DNA from: a virus
Length of the DNA: 48,606 nt
Strand: one strand, 5' to 3'
IMG/VR virus record: IMGVR_UViG_3300023087_000027
Location: 1-48,606 of that record
The notes beneath the pieces were generated by a model. The model ran no database searches, had not been told where the DNA came from, and saw only the letters and a program-made list of their open reading frames with translations. The position numbers were made by a program, and so were the translations under genes. Shown one piece after another: positions 13,240 to 21,445 of the stretch. The first letter of the stretch is position 1. Each line of letters opens with the position of its first letter.

Positions 13240-15444
13240 TCATCGCATGGCGCGAACCATTTGCTTGAACACAGGCAACACAGCCTTCGCCAAGTCGCTT
13301 GCATCACAGGATGCGGAGTGAGGATAGAACTTGCTGGTGTCCATGCCGTCAATGCCGATGGAGAACAGACCGACTTCCTTTGGTGCTTCTGCAACGACCT
13401 TGAGCAAGTGTTCTTCCTCGTTCATGTCGGCTGGGTGAGCCCCACTTGGTTGTCCATCGGAGATGACGAACAGCACCTTCTTGCCGTTGAATTGCATCAA
13501 GCGGTTCAAGCACCACTCAACAGCGTAGCCATCACCGTTGGATGAACCCGTGAACGGCATAGCGATTGCCGACTTGCTGAATTGGTTGATGGGGGACATC
13601 ATTGGCTTGCGAACACGGATGGTGGTGTCGGAGAAGGAAGAGTGGAAGTCCACGACTTCAACATTCCAGCCGATTGAATCCATCACTTCGGTCAAGACCA
13701 CGCCAGCCTCCGAAGCCATCTGTGCGCGGTGTCCACTCATTGAACCGCTTGCGTCAATGAGGATGAGTGCGTTCACCTGTGCATCGGACTCTTCGTTTCG
13801 CTTGCGGAAGACACGGTTGCTGGTTTGGCTGTATGAGAGTCTGCGAGAGTCAATGCGACCCTTCTTGGTTGCTCGTTCCCACTTGCCCTGTGGGTCTTTC
13901 AAGAGCCTCTTCATTTGGTTGCTCATGGTGGTGATTTGGGCTCGGTTCTGTCCCTTGACCACATCGTAGTGAATGTTGTATGTAGCGATGTTGCGTTCTT
14001 CATATTCAGCCATGAACTCGGAAGCACCGATGACTTTGACGAGGCTGTATCGGTCATTCTCATCGTATGAGCCTTCAATGTCTGCGGAACTGACTGCATC
14101 CAATTCGCCAGCCTCCTGTGCTTCGGACTTGAGTGCTTCAAGTTCTTCGGCTTCAAGGAGGTCTTGGAGTTCAACACCCAAGTCGTCATCGTATGGGGTT
14201 TCGCCTTCATGCTCGCCACCTTCATCGGAGTTCTGTGGAGTGCCGTCTTGAGCATCGCCCTCTTGAGCGTCAGCGTCAGCGTCAGCATCGGAAGGAGAGC
14301 CGTTGTCGCAATCGGAATCGGAGTCGCCATCGGTGTCCATGTCCATGTTGATGTCCATGCCTTCACCATCGCTTCCCTCGCCCTCAATCTCGCCTTCAAT
14401 GTCGCCATCCTCGTCTTCAACGAAGGAATCGCCAGCACCAGCGTCATCGCCAGCATCGCTGTTTTGGCCGTTCTCGCCCTCTCCAGCGTCTTCCTCGCCT
14501 TCGGTGGTGTCTTGACCCTCCCCAGCGTTTTCTTCGCTCTCCTGTGCGTTCTGTGCGTCTTCCTGTGCCTTCTTGGACTCTTGAGCCATTTTCTCGGCCT
14601 GTTCCTTGAGTTCCTTGAATCGTTGGCGAGGTGCTTCTTCCACCTTCGCCTCTCGCTTCTTCTGCTCTTGAGCCATGCGTTCAATCTCTTCGGGGCTCAT
14701 GTCATCCATCATCATGCCTTCACCGTCTTCGCCCTGTGGGATGCCCGTCATGTCGTCATCACCAGCGGTTGCTGGGAAGTGTTCACGGAACACGGCCAAG
14801 ACCTTCTTGGCTGACTTGATGACCGAATCGGTCGTTGGTTGGCTGATAGCATTGACCATGTGAGTGCGAACCTCATCCATGTAGTCGCAGACCAATGGGG
14901 AGTGAGGGAAGAAGTGTGCTTCACGGCTGATGGCTTCGGTCATCATGGCTACGATGGAAGCACGACCAGCGTTGGACTCGTCAATGGTTTTGGTTGCCCA
15001 CATCTCACGGTGCTTGACCATGAAAATCTCTTGGGTTGCGTCAAGACGCTTCCCGCTTCCAGCGAAGTCCTGTGCGAGCAAGTGGTTCACACGGGCATCC
15101 TCAAGAATGTTCACGAAGTCGTGAAGCAAGCGGTCTTCCTCGCCAGCCTTGATTTTGTCGCCAACACGCTTCCATGCACCGAAGTCGGTGTAGCGGAGAT
15201 GACCCGCCGCCTCATGTGCGAGGATGGCTTCTTGCATCATCAAGTTCTGTCGTGGGTCTTCGCTCATGGTTTCGGGAATCCACACTCGTTGTCCGTCTGT
15301 GCAAGCACGACCCTGTGGACACAGGATGACTTGCTTGACAGGCGTTCCAACCTTCTCCAATTCGCCCGATAGCACACGGGCTACACGGGTCAAGGTTCGG
15401 ACACGGGCTTGGGCTCGTAGTCGTGGCGATATTGCTCGGCTCAT
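13240..15444 (-). CDS. CobT-like VWA protein with HExxxH motif, 734 aa
   Basis: The C-terminal third is a von Willebrand A domain with a complete metal-ion-dependent adhesion site: DASGSMSG near residue 565, a TGSSNGDG loop, and VISDGQPSG. The N-terminal third carries HEAAGH (residues 77-82) in the context AILAHEAAGHLRYTDF, as in CobT-like and other VWA proteins with a metalloprotease-like motif. Between them is a helical EK-rich part and a very acidic linker (about residues 308-425, rich in Asp, Glu, Gly and Ser). VWA proteins of this type act with a MoxR/CobS ATPase to remodel or load metal into a target, and a MoxR gene lies at 16649-17818. The start at 15444 (MSRAISPRLR) is 29 nt from a class C TATA box. 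Confidence 0.85.
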   Translation of the reverse strand: MSRAISPRLRAQARVRTLTRVARVLSGELEKVGTPVKQVILCPQGRACTDGQRVWIPETMSEDPRQNLMMQEAILAHEAAGHLRYTDFGAWKRVGDKIKAGEEDRLLHDFVNILEDARVNHLLAQDFAGSGKRLDATQEIFMVKHREMWATKTIDESNAGRASIVAMMTEAISREAHFFPHSPLVCDYMDEVRTHMVNAISQPTTDSVIKSAKKVLAVFREHFPATAGDDDMTGIPQGEDGEGMMMDDMSPEEIERMAQEQKKREAKVEEAPRQRFKELKEQAEKMAQESKKAQEDAQNAQESEENAGEGQDTTEGEEDAGEGENGQNSDAGDDAGAGDSFVEDEDGDIEGEIEGEGSDGEGMDINMDMDTDGDSDSDCDNGSPSDADADADAQEGDAQDGTPQNSDEGGEHEGETPYDDDLGVELQDLLEAEELEALKSEAQEAGELDAVSSADIEGSYDENDRYSLVKVIGASEFMAEYEERNIATYNIHYDVVKGQNRAQITTMSNQMKRLLKDPQGKWERATKKGRIDSRRLSYSQTSNRVFRKRNEESDAQVNALILIDASGSMSGHRAQMASEAGVVLTEVMDSIGWNVEVVDFHSSFSDTTIRVRKPMMSPINQFSKSAIAMPFTGSSNGDGYAVEWCLNRLMQFNGKKVLFVISDGQPSGAHPADMNEEEHLLKVVAEAPKEVGLFSIGIDGMDTSKFYPHSASCDASDLAKAVLPVFKQMVRAMR

Positions 15445-15465
15445 ACCCCTCCCAGCCCGTTGCAC

Positions 15466-15502
15466 CATATAAACACTTCCACTTATGGAACTGAACCATT
15501 GA
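15466..15502 (-). promoter_or_regulatory. Class C promoter of the VWA gene
   Basis: On the minus strand TCAATGGTT, then TAAGTGGAAG, then TTTATATG precede the ATG at 15444, with the TATA part starting 29 nt upstream. The block aligns without gaps to the MoxR promoter at 30 of 38 positions (15466-15503 against 17890-17927). Confidence 0.7.
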
Positions 15503-15510
15503 TGGTTGAG

Positions 15511-16380
15511 TCATTTGTTGAGGAATCGGGTTTGGGCTTGACGCTGACGGAATGGCGGTCGGTTCTGCGTTTGGGTTCGCATCGTGGAGATGTATGCTCG
15601 GCTTATCGGACTCAATAGGTCGGCTGACCAAGACTTGCTGTGCAAATCCATCGCCTTCAACACAACATCGGGGTCGCACCCGTTGAACTCGGCACATGAA
15701 ATCACAGCGAGTGGATGGGATGAGAATGATTCGCCACCATCTCCAGCGAGCAACGCCACGACTTCATCGTGTCCGTGTCGGCTGGGCTTCCAATCTCCAA
15801 TCTCGTCTTGGAATCCAACGGGCGTGGTTCGGAGAAGGTGTTCAGCCTGTCGCCATGTGGATGCGTTGGATGCAATCCAATCCAAGTGGGCTGGGTCGGA
15901 ATCGTCAGCAATCCCCGTGAGATACGCTGTGAGGTCGCTGTGCGAAGGATTCGGAAGGTGATGCACCAATGCACCCCTGCGATAATTCCACGCCACAGAC
16001 GACACGCTGGGCGCGATAATGACCAACGGGAATGCCTTGCTTCCAATCGGCTCGGCAACCTCCTTCCATTCCTTCTTCCCCAGCAGGTCGGCATCCTCAA
16101 GGATGACAGCCCTGCGTTGTCCAAAGAAAGTCGGCATCCTCGCATCGCTGAACAGACGCTTCAAGTCCGAAGCCGTACGCGATTCACCGCCCTCGCTGGA
16201 GATGACATCAAATCCGTTCGCGGTCGCGTAGTGCTTCACAACGGTCGTCTTCCCCACGCCAGCATCGCCCACCACGATGAGTGGGTATTGCGATGGCTTG
16301 CCGTGTTGGAATGCCTCAAACCATGCTTTGATGGGCGAGAAGTTCCTCTTCGCACCAATCAACATCAGTCGTTCATCCAT
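15511..16380 (-). CDS. rfcL: RFC large-subunit-like AAA+ ATPase, 289 aa
   Basis: Walker A is GDAGVGKTT at residues 38-46 and Walker B is AVILEDADLL near 90-99. In between is a serine-containing region (SSEGGESRTASDLKRLF) in the style of clamp loaders. The later part has an RFC-like helical lid (LTAYLTGIADDSDPAHLDWIASNAS) and ends with a basic, glutamine- and arginine-rich tail (NRPPFRQRQAQTRFLNK) that could bind PCNA. Archaeal clamp loaders contain one large and four small subunits, and the small one is at 21435-22472. At 289 residues it is shorter than cellular RfcL, as expected for a viral version. The start at 16380 overlaps the preceding small gene. A different AAA+ role is possible because it sits within the MoxR-VWA region. 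Confidence 0.65.
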   Translation of the reverse strand: MDERLMLIGAKRNFSPIKAWFEAFQHGKPSQYPLIVVGDAGVGKTTVVKHYATANGFDVISSEGGESRTASDLKRLFSDARMPTFFGQRRAVILEDADLLGKKEWKEVAEPIGSKAFPLVIIAPSVSSVAWNYRRGALVHHLPNPSHSDLTAYLTGIADDSDPAHLDWIASNASTWRQAEHLLRTTPVGFQDEIGDWKPSRHGHDEVVALLAGDGGESFSSHPLAVISCAEFNGCDPDVVLKAMDLHSKSWSADLLSPISRAYISTMRTQTQNRPPFRQRQAQTRFLNK

Positions 16381-16526
16381 CGGGTCAGTCGTGCGTTGTT
16401 TTCCTTCGGAGAAGGTCGCAACATCTCACCGAATCCGTCAATGATTCGCTCAAGGCGTTCCACTTTGGATTGGAGTTCACGGATTTGGTCGGCTTGCTTG
16501 CTGATGAGGTCTTCAACGGAGGACAT
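16365..16526 (-). CDS. Small coiled-coil protein, 53 aa
   Basis: The ATG at 16526 (MSSVEDLISKQADQIREL) is 30 nt from a class A promoter. Residues 5-33 show heptad spacing of hydrophobic residues (LISKQADQIRELQSKVERLE) and probably form a coiled coil. The C-terminus is basic (NNARLTRWMND) and overlaps the start of the RFC-large-like gene. It could be a small oligomerisation or adaptor protein for that ATPase; this is inference from position only. Confidence 0.65.
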   Translation of the reverse strand: MSSVEDLISKQADQIRELQSKVERLERIIDGFGEMLRPSPKENNARLTRWMND

Positions 16527-16542
16527 GGGCTGGAGTTCAGCC

Positions 16543-16556
16543 CCCACCGTTATCAA
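16543..16556 (-). promoter_or_regulatory. Class A promoter
   Basis: TTGATAACGGTGGG begins 30 nt before the ATG at 16526. GGGCTG and CAGCCC (16527-16543) form a 6-bp hairpin between box and start. Confidence 0.75.
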
Positions 16557-16577
16557 GCACAGGGATGGACAGGGTGT

Positions 16578-16637
16578 GGGCTGGGGGGCAGAAACACCCC
16601 GCTGGGAGAACCCCCCAGCCCGACCCAATCTCCCAGC
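16578..16637 (-). terminator. GC-rich interleaved stems after the MoxR gene
   Basis: Two perfect inverted pairs interleave. GGGCTGGGGGG (minus, 16621-16611) pairs with CCCCCCAGCCC (16588-16578) over 11 bp, and GCTGGGA (16637-16631) pairs with TCCCAGC (16607-16601) over 7 bp. The order a-b-a'-b' permits an H-type pseudoknot or two competing hairpins. The element starts 12 nt after the MoxR stop and precedes the next promoter, so transcription termination or protection of the mRNA end is the simplest role. No U-tract follows. Confidence 0.5.
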
Positions 16638-16648
16638 GTGTGTGAGCC

Positions 16649-17818
16649 TCAATAATCGCTCAAGCGAGCGCGAGCCACAGCCTTGATTTCATCAATCTCA
16701 TGGGGCTGATAGCGACCAAGCATCACGAACTCAACCATCTCGGTCATGTTGAAGTCAAGGCTGGCTTCCATCATCGCAACCAGCATACGAGTGCTGGTGT
16801 CGGACTCAAGAGTGCCTTCCTTCTTCATTCGGCGGAGGTCGTTGGAGAAGGACACCAATTGGCGAGCGAGGGCGATGTTGTTCACGCCCGACTGCTGACA
16901 GATGACCTTGATTTCCTTCTCTTCGGGAAGGTAGTCCACCTTCATGTTGAGGTCAAAGCGGTCAAGGGTTGCTTGGTTGATGTCCTGTCCACCCGAATAC
17001 CCATCAAGCGGGTTCATGGTGGCGAAGGTGCGGAAGTCAGCGTGAGCCGACACGACTTCGTTGTTGTTGTCCGTCAAGAGCAATTGTCCCGAATCACCGA
17101 CAGCGTTCCATGCGGTCATGATTTCGGGTCGTGCGGAACGGAACTCGTCAAAGATGAGAAGGCAACCGTATCGCATGGCGATTGGAAGCATCCCGTCAAT
17201 CCAAGTCATCTCACCGTTCTTGAGCGTGTTGTAGCCGATGAAGGACTCTTCGGTGAAGCCTTCGGAACAGTTCACACGAAGGACAGGCATACCGACTTCG
17301 GAAGCGAAGGCACGAATGCCCATCGTCTTCCCACAGCCCTTTGCACCGTCAATGGCGACATTCCAGCCGTTCTTGAATGCAACAGCAAACAGACGCATCT
17401 CGTTGCGGTCGGACTCTTCGTATTGGAGAGTTCCGCGTGGGATGATGTATTGCTGGAGGAAGTCGGGATAGTCCGATGGCGAGCGTCGTGGAACGCCATA
17501 GAAGCATCCTTCATCCGTGTTGAAGTCTTGGCTGGTGTCGCGCTGAACGAAGTTCGTTTGAAGGGTGCTGGTGTTGCCGTTCATCATGTCTTCTGCAAGG
17601 CTCACAGTCCACACCATTTTGTCAGCACCGATGGACACACGGGTGATTCCCGCTGATTCCATTCGCTTGCTGTTGAAAGCATTGGACTTCAAGGAAGCGA
17701 TGGTGGTTGAACCCCCTTCGCTCTCGGTCAGTCGTAGCACTTCCTCAAGGTATCGTTCTTCGCTCAATCGGCCACCGTTGATTTCAACGGCATCTCGCAT
17801 ATTCTCAATCATTCCCAT
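16649..17818 (-). CDS. MoxR/CobS-like AAA+ ATPase, 389 aa
   Basis: This is an ATP-dependent remodelling ATPase of the MoxR group. Walker A is GAKGCGKT near residue 157, Walker B is LLIFDEF, sensor 1 is in TFATMNP and the arginine finger in ATLDRFDL; a substrate-loop region FIGYNTLKNGEMTW lies between, as in CobS and MoxR proteins. The N-terminal 130 residues are extra and helical, with NTSTLQTNFVQRD. The start at 17818 (MGMIENMRDAV) has AGGAG 9 nt upstream; ATGs at 17827 and 17812 are less well spaced. MoxR ATPases work with VWA proteins, and the VWA gene is two genes downstream with a nearly identical promoter. Confidence 0.85.
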   Translation of the reverse strand: MGMIENMRDAVEINGGRLSEERYLEEVLRLTESEGGSTTIASLKSNAFNSKRMESAGITRVSIGADKMVWTVSLAEDMMNGNTSTLQTNFVQRDTSQDFNTDEGCFYGVPRRSPSDYPDFLQQYIIPRGTLQYEESDRNEMRLFAVAFKNGWNVAIDGAKGCGKTMGIRAFASEVGMPVLRVNCSEGFTEESFIGYNTLKNGEMTWIDGMLPIAMRYGCLLIFDEFRSARPEIMTAWNAVGDSGQLLLTDNNNEVVSAHADFRTFATMNPLDGYSGGQDINQATLDRFDLNMKVDYLPEEKEIKVICQQSGVNNIALARQLVSFSNDLRRMKKEGTLESDTSTRMLVAMMEASLDFNMTEMVEFVMLGRYQPHEIDEIKAVARARLSDY

Positions 17819-17889
17819 ATTTTTCATCTCCTGTGTTTCGGTTTGGGTGTCGGCTCGTAGTCCGACAAACCATTGTGATACAGCGGTTG

Positions 17890-17927
17890 CATATATACCT
17901 TTCCACTTACAAATCTCAACCATTGAT
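17890..17927 (-). promoter_or_regulatory. Class C promoter of the MoxR gene
   Basis: The minus strand reads TCAATGGTT, TAAGTGGAAAGG, TATATATG. It matches the VWA promoter at 30 of 38 aligned positions. Here the TATA part is about 80 nt before the chosen ATG, so a leader of about 50 nt with a Shine-Dalgarno site is predicted. Confidence 0.65.
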
Positions 17928-17937
17928 ATTTGAGTGG

Positions 17938-18399
17938 TCATGATTCAAAGTGGACATCGTTGATGTGGAGATAGGTCAGCAAGTGGCGGTCAGTCCACGC
18001 TTGAAGCCCTGTTCGCTTCTCGTATCGCGACAGCCTCCGAAGCACCCGTTCCTTGATTCGCTGGCGTTCTTCCTCGCCCCAGCCATTCCATTCTCGGACA
18101 CGCTTCTCCACCAGCCGAACCAGCACATACGCCAATTGGGGTTCATCACCTTCCCACACGGCTTGATACAGCCTGTCAGCGAACTTGGTGGGGTCGGGGT
18201 CATTCAGCATCAAAGCGAATGCTTCGGCTTCCTGTTCCCACAGGGCTTCTTCCCTGCGAAGTTCACGACCAGCGAGGTTCTTATGGACACCGAGCCCTCC
18301 GAGATGCTCGCTGAATATCGCTCGCACTTGATAGTGGCTCAAGCCACAGTTCGTGCGGAGAATCCTCCACGCCTTCGTGTAGTCGCTGGGGCGCGTCAT
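17938..18399 (-). CDS. Unknown protein behind PolB, 153 aa
   Basis: The ATG at 18399 overlaps the PolB stop (ATGA), so the two genes are co-transcribed and probably coupled. The protein (MTRPSDYTKAWRILRTNC) is helical, with a helix-turn-helix-like start (AWRILRTNCGLSHYQVRAIF), an acidic middle, and a basic segment rich in Glu and Arg (ERQRIKERVLRRLSRYEKR). The end is DRHLLTYLHINDVHFES. It may be a polymerase accessory factor, judged by position only. Confidence 0.7.
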   Translation of the reverse strand: MTRPSDYTKAWRILRTNCGLSHYQVRAIFSEHLGGLGVHKNLAGRELRREEALWEQEAEAFALMLNDPDPTKFADRLYQAVWEGDEPQLAYVLVRLVEKRVREWNGWGEEERQRIKERVLRRLSRYEKRTGLQAWTDRHLLTYLHINDVHFES

Positions 18400-21089
18400 T
18401 TGAACCAATCACCCATTGAGGTCTTGCCGATGCCGAGAATCGCCTGTTCCCACGATGTCCCCATCGCCCCCAATATCTGCGAGAACGAGTTTGAATCGTT
18501 GAAGAACTTCGTGATGCTTGCCTTCCTGTCCACGACTACGCCAAGACTTGCTGGGTCATCTCCCCACTCCACAGCAACGACACGGTTTGAGGGCGTTCCA
18601 GCGGGTGTGTTGGATGCGATGAACAACATCGGCTTATCGCCCAAAGCGAATTGAGTTCCGAGATTGGTGTTTGTCCACATCGCTGATTTGTGAGCCATCG
18701 TTCCTTCTTTCTTGATTCCCATTGGCTGACCGAAGTTCAACGCTGGAGTCTTGGTTTCATCCAGCATATTGGCTTCAATATCGCGGATAATTGAGTTCAA
18801 TTCGGTCTTGGAACACCCGTTGAGGATGCTGTCAAAAATGGCTTGCTGTGCGTCTTTTACGATTTGAGGGGAGGAACTTCTTCGCATCTCCACGCCACGA
18901 TAGCCCTTCTTCCCGTTGAAGTCCATGTACGCGTATCGCTTCTTGACTCCCCATTGAAAATAGCGAGAATAATAGGCATCGGGCTTGACCTTGAAGAACT
19001 CGTTTCGTGGGATGCCGATGGTCGTCTGCACGAACTCATGGAACGAATCGTTGAGCATCACCGTCAGCATATTGCCGATGGAATAGATGTCCTGTTCGGT
19101 GAATGGTCGGATGGCCTGTTCAGCCTCGTCATGATTCTCTATGCACATTTTACACGAATCGGTGTCTTGATACAGCACACGGAAGCGGAGTTCCAGCCAC
19201 CCGCCCGACTCGGACTCCGATACACGGGGGGCTGACGGTTTATCAATGTTATGGGGTATCAATGGTTCGGGGAACACTCCGTCATCGTGAAACCACATGG
19301 TTGTCTTCTCAATCATCTGTTTGTTCCAATCGTTGTGTAGCCTCGCAATCTCGGTGATGTCCGAGCCGATTTCGGGGTCGGTCATGCGGAACGGTCGTTG
19401 GGCTGTCTTCTCGGTTCTGCCCGAACCCAGCACACCATACCAAGAGTTCATGTTCTCCTTCATGACCCGTTGCTTTTTGTTGAGTTTGTCAGCAAGAGCG
19501 TGGTCGCCTTTGTCTTCGGCTTCGCTCATGTTGGCTCGCAGAATCTCACGCTCGCTGGCGAGTCTGCGAAGGAACGCGGGCATCAGTCCCTCAATGTCCT
19601 GTCGGTAAATGCGACCCGCTGGAGTGCGAGCCACAGGGAATGGGAAGCCATCGGGATAGTCTTCCTCACGAACCTTCGTGGACAGGTCTGCGTTGCATGA
19701 GATGATGACGCTGGGGTATTCCATTGAGTTATCCAATTCAATAGCGTTCCTCCAAATGCCCGATGGTGCTTCCATCACGAATCCACCTTGCTCAATCCCT
19801 TCGCCCGTCAATCGCGCCCTCACGGTGTCCAGCGAGGGCATCACGACCTTGCGTTCTTTGAGCAGGTGTCCCATCATGTCCTCAATGAGCATCATGTTGC
19901 TGTGAGCGTGGTGAATCGTGGAATTGTGAAACGCCACCTTCGCTTGATAAAACGCCACCAAGTCCAGCGTGTCCATGCAACGATGAGCCACCACATTGTC
20001 CCAAATGTTGTAAATGACCAGCATCAGCGGGTCGCTGTCCATCATCTCCTTGATTGAGGTGCGTGGAACTTTGCCGTAGCCCAGCGTGGTCGCCCCCATC
20101 CATCCAAGACTCGCTTGCCCCGTAGTCGCCGCCGAGCCTTGAACTTGCTCGGCATACACCTTTTTCGTGTCAAACGGAGGCATCAATCCACGCCTCTTTC
20201 GGAACAGTTTCGGATAGGTCGCCCACACGGGTGGACTGCCCATGTGAAGCCGTTCCATGTTGTTGCGTTGGATTCGGCAACGGTTTCGGAGATACGGTAT
20301 GTCGTAGTCAATGATGTTCTGCCCAGCGATGAGGTCGGGGTCGTAGTGTTCAAGCCTGTGATGAAACCACCACAGCAATCCAGCCTCTCGCTCGTCATCG
20401 TCATCGCCTTCAATGTTGAAGACTTTGATGCGGTCGGAGTTCAGCGGTGGAATGTCGTTCTCATGCTCAACAACGCTGTGCAACGCCTCTTGGCTGGATA
20501 AGAACCGCTTGACCTGTCGCTCGCTCGTATGGCGAATTGTCGCACATTCGTGGGTATCTGTGCGTTGGTCATAGATGGCGATGGACACCACGCGTTCGGG
20601 CGTGTTCTCGGTGTCCAGCGAATCAGCGGTTTCAATGTCAAAATAAAGCGGATTGAGTTTGAAGTTCGCTGGGTCTTCATCGCTGGGGCGAATGTGAATC
20701 GGGCGAATCTGTGGCTGGTGCAGAACATCGGTATTGACTTCAATAACCGCAGTCCAATCGTAAATCCAGCGAACCAAATTGGCGAAGGGAACATCGGCGC
20801 AATACGATGGGAACAGAACCTCACGAATCTCACGGAGTTCCGATGGAAGTTTGGCTCGCACTTCCCACAGGGGCGCGCCCTCAATGGAGGTGTAGTCGGA
20901 TGCCTTGAACTTGATTCCCTTCGGCAGACGCAGTTTGCTGGGGTCTTTTTCAGTCCAAAAGCGAGGCACACAGCCTCCAACATTCAGCACCAACGAGTCG
21001 CCATCCAGCGACTTCACCCGTAGCCTAACCGTCAAATCGCGGTCTTCGTGATATTCCACAGCGACAATTAAGAACGGTTTCCACGCCAT
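18396..21089 (-). CDS. polB: Family B DNA polymerase, 897 aa
   Basis: This is the replicative DNA polymerase with 3'-5' exonuclease. Exonuclease motif I is FDIET (Asp151, Glu153), motif II is in GQNIIDYDIPYL and motif III in YNIWDN. Polymerase motif A is LDNSMEYPSVI near residue 450, motif B is KENMNSWYG near 545, motif C is QDTDS near 642, and the KKRY motif is at VKKRYAYMD. All key residues are present and no intein interrupts them. The start at 21089 (MAWKPFLIVAV) is 31 nt from a class A box (CTGATAAGGGTGGG), which argues against the earlier ATG at 21101. A loop between motifs B and C is rich in Pro, Ser and Glu. It works with the clamp and clamp loader encoded nearby. Confidence 0.96.
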   Translation of the reverse strand: MAWKPFLIVAVEYHEDRDLTVRLRVKSLDGDSLVLNVGGCVPRFWTEKDPSKLRLPKGIKFKASDYTSIEGAPLWEVRAKLPSELREIREVLFPSYCADVPFANLVRWIYDWTAVIEVNTDVLHQPQIRPIHIRPSDEDPANFKLNPLYFDIETADSLDTENTPERVVSIAIYDQRTDTHECATIRHTSERQVKRFLSSQEALHSVVEHENDIPPLNSDRIKVFNIEGDDDDEREAGLLWWFHHRLEHYDPDLIAGQNIIDYDIPYLRNRCRIQRNNMERLHMGSPPVWATYPKLFRKRRGLMPPFDTKKVYAEQVQGSAATTGQASLGWMGATTLGYGKVPRTSIKEMMDSDPLMLVIYNIWDNVVAHRCMDTLDLVAFYQAKVAFHNSTIHHAHSNMMLIEDMMGHLLKERKVVMPSLDTVRARLTGEGIEQGGFVMEAPSGIWRNAIELDNSMEYPSVIISCNADLSTKVREEDYPDGFPFPVARTPAGRIYRQDIEGLMPAFLRRLASEREILRANMSEAEDKGDHALADKLNKKQRVMKENMNSWYGVLGSGRTEKTAQRPFRMTDPEIGSDITEIARLHNDWNKQMIEKTTMWFHDDGVFPEPLIPHNIDKPSAPRVSESESGGWLELRFRVLYQDTDSCKMCIENHDEAEQAIRPFTEQDIYSIGNMLTVMLNDSFHEFVQTTIGIPRNEFFKVKPDAYYSRYFQWGVKKRYAYMDFNGKKGYRGVEMRRSSSPQIVKDAQQAIFDSILNGCSKTELNSIIRDIEANMLDETKTPALNFGQPMGIKKEGTMAHKSAMWTNTNLGTQFALGDKPMLFIASNTPAGTPSNRVVAVEWGDDPASLGVVVDRKASITKFFNDSNSFSQILGAMGTSWEQAILGIGKTSMGDWFK
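19241..19263 (-). promoter_or_regulatory. Class B-like double box inside PolB
   Basis: TTGATAC starting at 19263 and TTGATAA starting at 19247 are 16 nt apart, exactly as in true class B promoters, yet they lie within the PolB coding sequence between motifs B and C. No ATG sits 30 nt downstream, so function is uncertain. Confidence 0.3.
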
Positions 21090-21445
21090 CGTTTCCACCA
21101 ATTGTCCCCACCCTTATCAGCAAGACGCTTCTCCTTGACCGACACCTTGACTTCACGCTCGTTGAGTTCCTTCCGCTTGGCTTTGAGTTCCTCACGAATC
21201 GCCTCGCATTCCGCCTCAATGTGTCGGATGCGTATGCACGATGCACCGAGATACAGGGCGAGGTCAAGCATCTCTTCCAGCCCCATCTCAACCCATGAGT
21301 TCTCCTTCGTTCCCCATTCCCGTGTGTCGTCATGGACATTGATTCCATGCCCGTATGTCTTGAGCCCGATGTCCAGCCGTTCACGGATGAGGGCGAGGAT
21401 TTCATCGTTGTCGCCAGCGATGCGGTCGTTGTCCTTAGCCACCAT
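21068..21445 (-). CDS. MazG-like / phage NTP-hydrolase-like protein, 125 aa
   Basis: The ATG at 21445 overlaps the end of the RFC small-subunit gene, and the gene's own end overlaps the PolB start. The N-terminal part (LIRERLDIGLKTYGHG) followed by WVEMGLEEMLDLALYLGASCIRI resembles all-alpha MazG-type nucleotide pyrophosphohydrolase-like proteins of tailed phages, in which paired acidic residues (EEMLD) bind magnesium. The C-terminus is a charged coiled coil (EAIREELKAKRKELNEREVKV...). If correct, it would clear or shape the nucleotide pool for replication. The assignment is by pattern only; the full set of metal-binding residues was not confirmed. Confidence 0.55.
   Translation of the reverse strand: MVAKDNDRIAGDNDEILALIRERLDIGLKTYGHGINVHDDTREWGTKENSWVEMGLEEMLDLALYLGASCIRIRHIEAECEAIREELKAKRKELNEREVKVSVKEKRLADKGGDNWWKRWRGNRS
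21107..21120 (-). promoter_or_regulatory. Class A promoter of PolB
   Basis: CTGATAAGGGTGGG begins 31 nt before the PolB ATG at 21089 and lies inside the end of the MazG-like gene. Confidence 0.7.

Noticed and set aside
13923-14684. Minus-strand frame rich in Lys, Arg and Thr
   Set aside because: It is the shifted reading of the acidic linker codons of the VWA protein.
18396-21089. Intein in the polymerase
   Set aside because: All motifs follow each other at normal spacing, and no intein splice residues or endonuclease block is seen.
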